Below, one piece after another: positions 12,115 to 13,067 of a stretch of 13,067 bases of DNA. The stretch lies in contig MEUM01000080.1 in assembly GCA_001771735.1 (NCBI GenBank), forward strand, positions 2,707 to 15,773, in the 5' to 3' direction. The notes under the pieces are model-generated. The model did not search any database. It was not told the origin of the DNA and saw only the letters and a program-made list of their open reading frames with translations. Each line of letters starts with the position of its first letter. The first letter of the stretch is position 1. A program made the translations under genes and the position numbers. Source of the stretch: Caldifarciminota bacterium RBG_13_43_14 (lineage in GTDB: Bacteria > Hydrothermota > Tepidihabitantia > SM23-42).

Positions 12115-13067
12115 TTACCCCATTGGAAATGGCATTTTGCCTCTGAACTTTCCTTTACCCATTTTTTTCATGAGGTCCCGGGCATAATTGAATTGTTTGA
12201 GCAATTGATTTACATCCTGAACCGTTGTTCCACTCCCGGCAGCAATACGTCTTTTCCGTGATCCGTCAATAATATCCGGATCTTTACGCTCGGATCGGGT
12301 CATTGAATTTATCATTGCCTCGATCTTTTTCATTTCATCCTCATTAACATCTGATTCTTTGACCCCGGGGATCATAGCTGCGATCTTGCCTAACGGTCCT
12401 AGTTTTTTAACCGCTCTCATTTGCTCTAGAAAATCCTCAAAATTCAGATCACCACTTATCATCTTTTTCCGTATCTTTTGCTGATCAATGTCCGACTCGA
12501 CCATTTTGACCTTTTCAACCAGGCTGGCAATATCGCCCATACCTAAAATACGCTGGGCCATGCGATCCGGATAGAATTCTTCAAGACCGGATAGTTGCTC
12601 GCCAGTGCCGAGAAAAAATATCGGCACTTTGGCGATACGCGATATCGAAAGTGCCGCCCCGCCTCGGGCATCGCCATCCATTTTTGTCAGAATCGCTCCT
12701 TCAATTCCAATCTTTTCCCGAAACGTCACTGCCTGATTGACTGCATCCTGTCCGGTCATACCATCAGCAACTAAAATCCGATAGATCGGCCGCACGGCAT
12801 CATTAACTCTTTTCAGTTCATCAATTAATTCATCGTCGACATGCAATCGACCAGCCGTATCGATTATAATAATATTATGACCCTTGTCCCGTGCAAAATC
12901 AATTGATCCCTTTACGGTCTCTATTAAATCGGTCTGGTCAAGTGGGTACACATCAAGACCGGCGCGTTTTCCAAGGCTTTCCAGTTGTTCGAATGCAGCT
13001 GGTCGTTTAATATCCGCTGGCACTAAAAGTGGTTTTCGACCCCGATATTTAACCCCCAGCTTTACGG
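12115..13067 (-). CDS. ffh: Signal recognition particle protein Ffh (SRP54), N-terminus cut by window edge
   Basis: 316 residues are visible and the frame stays open to the right edge. The GTG at 13023 is internal: residues K-L-G-V-K-Y-R-G-R-K-P-L-L precede it in frame and match the family. Ffh binds 4.5S/SRP RNA and signal sequences and targets ribosomes to the FtsY receptor with paired GTP hydrolysis. Visible G-domain motifs are P-A-D-I-K-R-P-A-A (G2 region), D-T-A-G-R (G3), T-K-M-D-G-D-A-R-G-G (G4) and G-T-G-E (G5). The M domain follows, with the RNA-binding helix S-R-K-R-R-I-A-A-G-S-G and V-N-Q-L-L-K-Q-F, then a methionine- and lysine-rich tail ending P-M-G. The N domain and G1 P-loop, about 110-130 residues, are outside the window. 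The protein shows no damage. Confidence 0.96.
   Translation of the reverse strand, partial: VKLGVKYRGRKPLLVPADIKRPAAFEQLESLGKRAGLDVYPLDQTDLIETVKGSIDFARDKGHNIIIIDTAGRLHVDDELIDELKRVNDAVRPIYRILVADGMTGQDAVNQAVTFREKIGIEGAILTKMDGDARGGAALSISRIAKVPIFFLGTGEQLSGLEEFYPDRMAQRILGMGDIASLVEKVKMVESDIDQQKIRKKMISGDLNFEDFLEQMRAVKKLGPLGKIAAMIPGVKESDVNEDEMKKIEAMINSMTRSERKDPDIIDGSRKRRIAAGSGTTVQDVNQLLKQFNYARDLMKKMGKGKFRGKMPFPMG

Noticed and set aside
13021..13023. GTG at 13023 as the start of ffh
   Set aside because: The frame stays open and family-like to the right edge. Starting here would remove the N domain and the P-loop.

Overview
The window looks like a chromosomal segment from a Gram-negative, probably uncultured bacterium. 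Evidence for an outer membrane is a Wza-like export protein, two lipoproteins with clear lipoboxes, a PilY1-type pilus protein, and a secreted enzyme ending in a FlgD-like domain of the sort used as sorting tails in FCB-group and WOR-3-like lineages. That placement is inference; no rRNA or tRNA is present. Promoters look like ordinary housekeeping sigma sites (TTGACA / TATAAT with 16-17 bp spacers), and at least two genes start with TTG.

Region 1 (1-3570, plus strand): the C-terminal part of a PilY1/PilC-like pilus tip protein, cut by the left edge, is followed at once by a small secreted protein and a strong terminator. Next comes an independently promoted lipoprotein of three Ig/cadherin-like domains, ending at a second terminator. 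Region 2 (3587-3850, minus): a monocistronic Alvin-type 2[4Fe-4S] ferredoxin with its own promoter.

Region 3 (4033-9343, minus): one long operon read from a promoter at 9316-9343. Its order is a Wza-like export protein, a Wzc-like tyrosine autokinase, a DivIC/FtsB-like division protein, a PSP1/RicT-like protein, MazG and RsmG. Several genes overlap by a few bases, so capsule/EPS export control is transcriptionally joined to division and nucleotide/RNA housekeeping genes. The first gene appears to be translated from an almost leaderless mRNA.

Region 4 (9344-12102, plus): a 465-bp divergent intergenic region rich in degenerate repeats, then a secreted class II glutamine-amidotransferase-like (Ntn-hydrolase) protein with a FlgD-like tail, a second repeat-rich spacer, and an orphan lipoprotein ending in a bidirectional terminator. 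Region 5 (12115-13067, minus): the C-terminal three quarters of Ffh (SRP54), cut by the right edge.

I saw no CRISPR array, transposase, phage gene, tRNA or rRNA. The most unusual items are the exported amidotransferase-like enzyme with an internal nucleophilic cysteine, the leaderless EPS/housekeeping operon, and the dispersed palindromic and AATTAC repeat families in the spacers.
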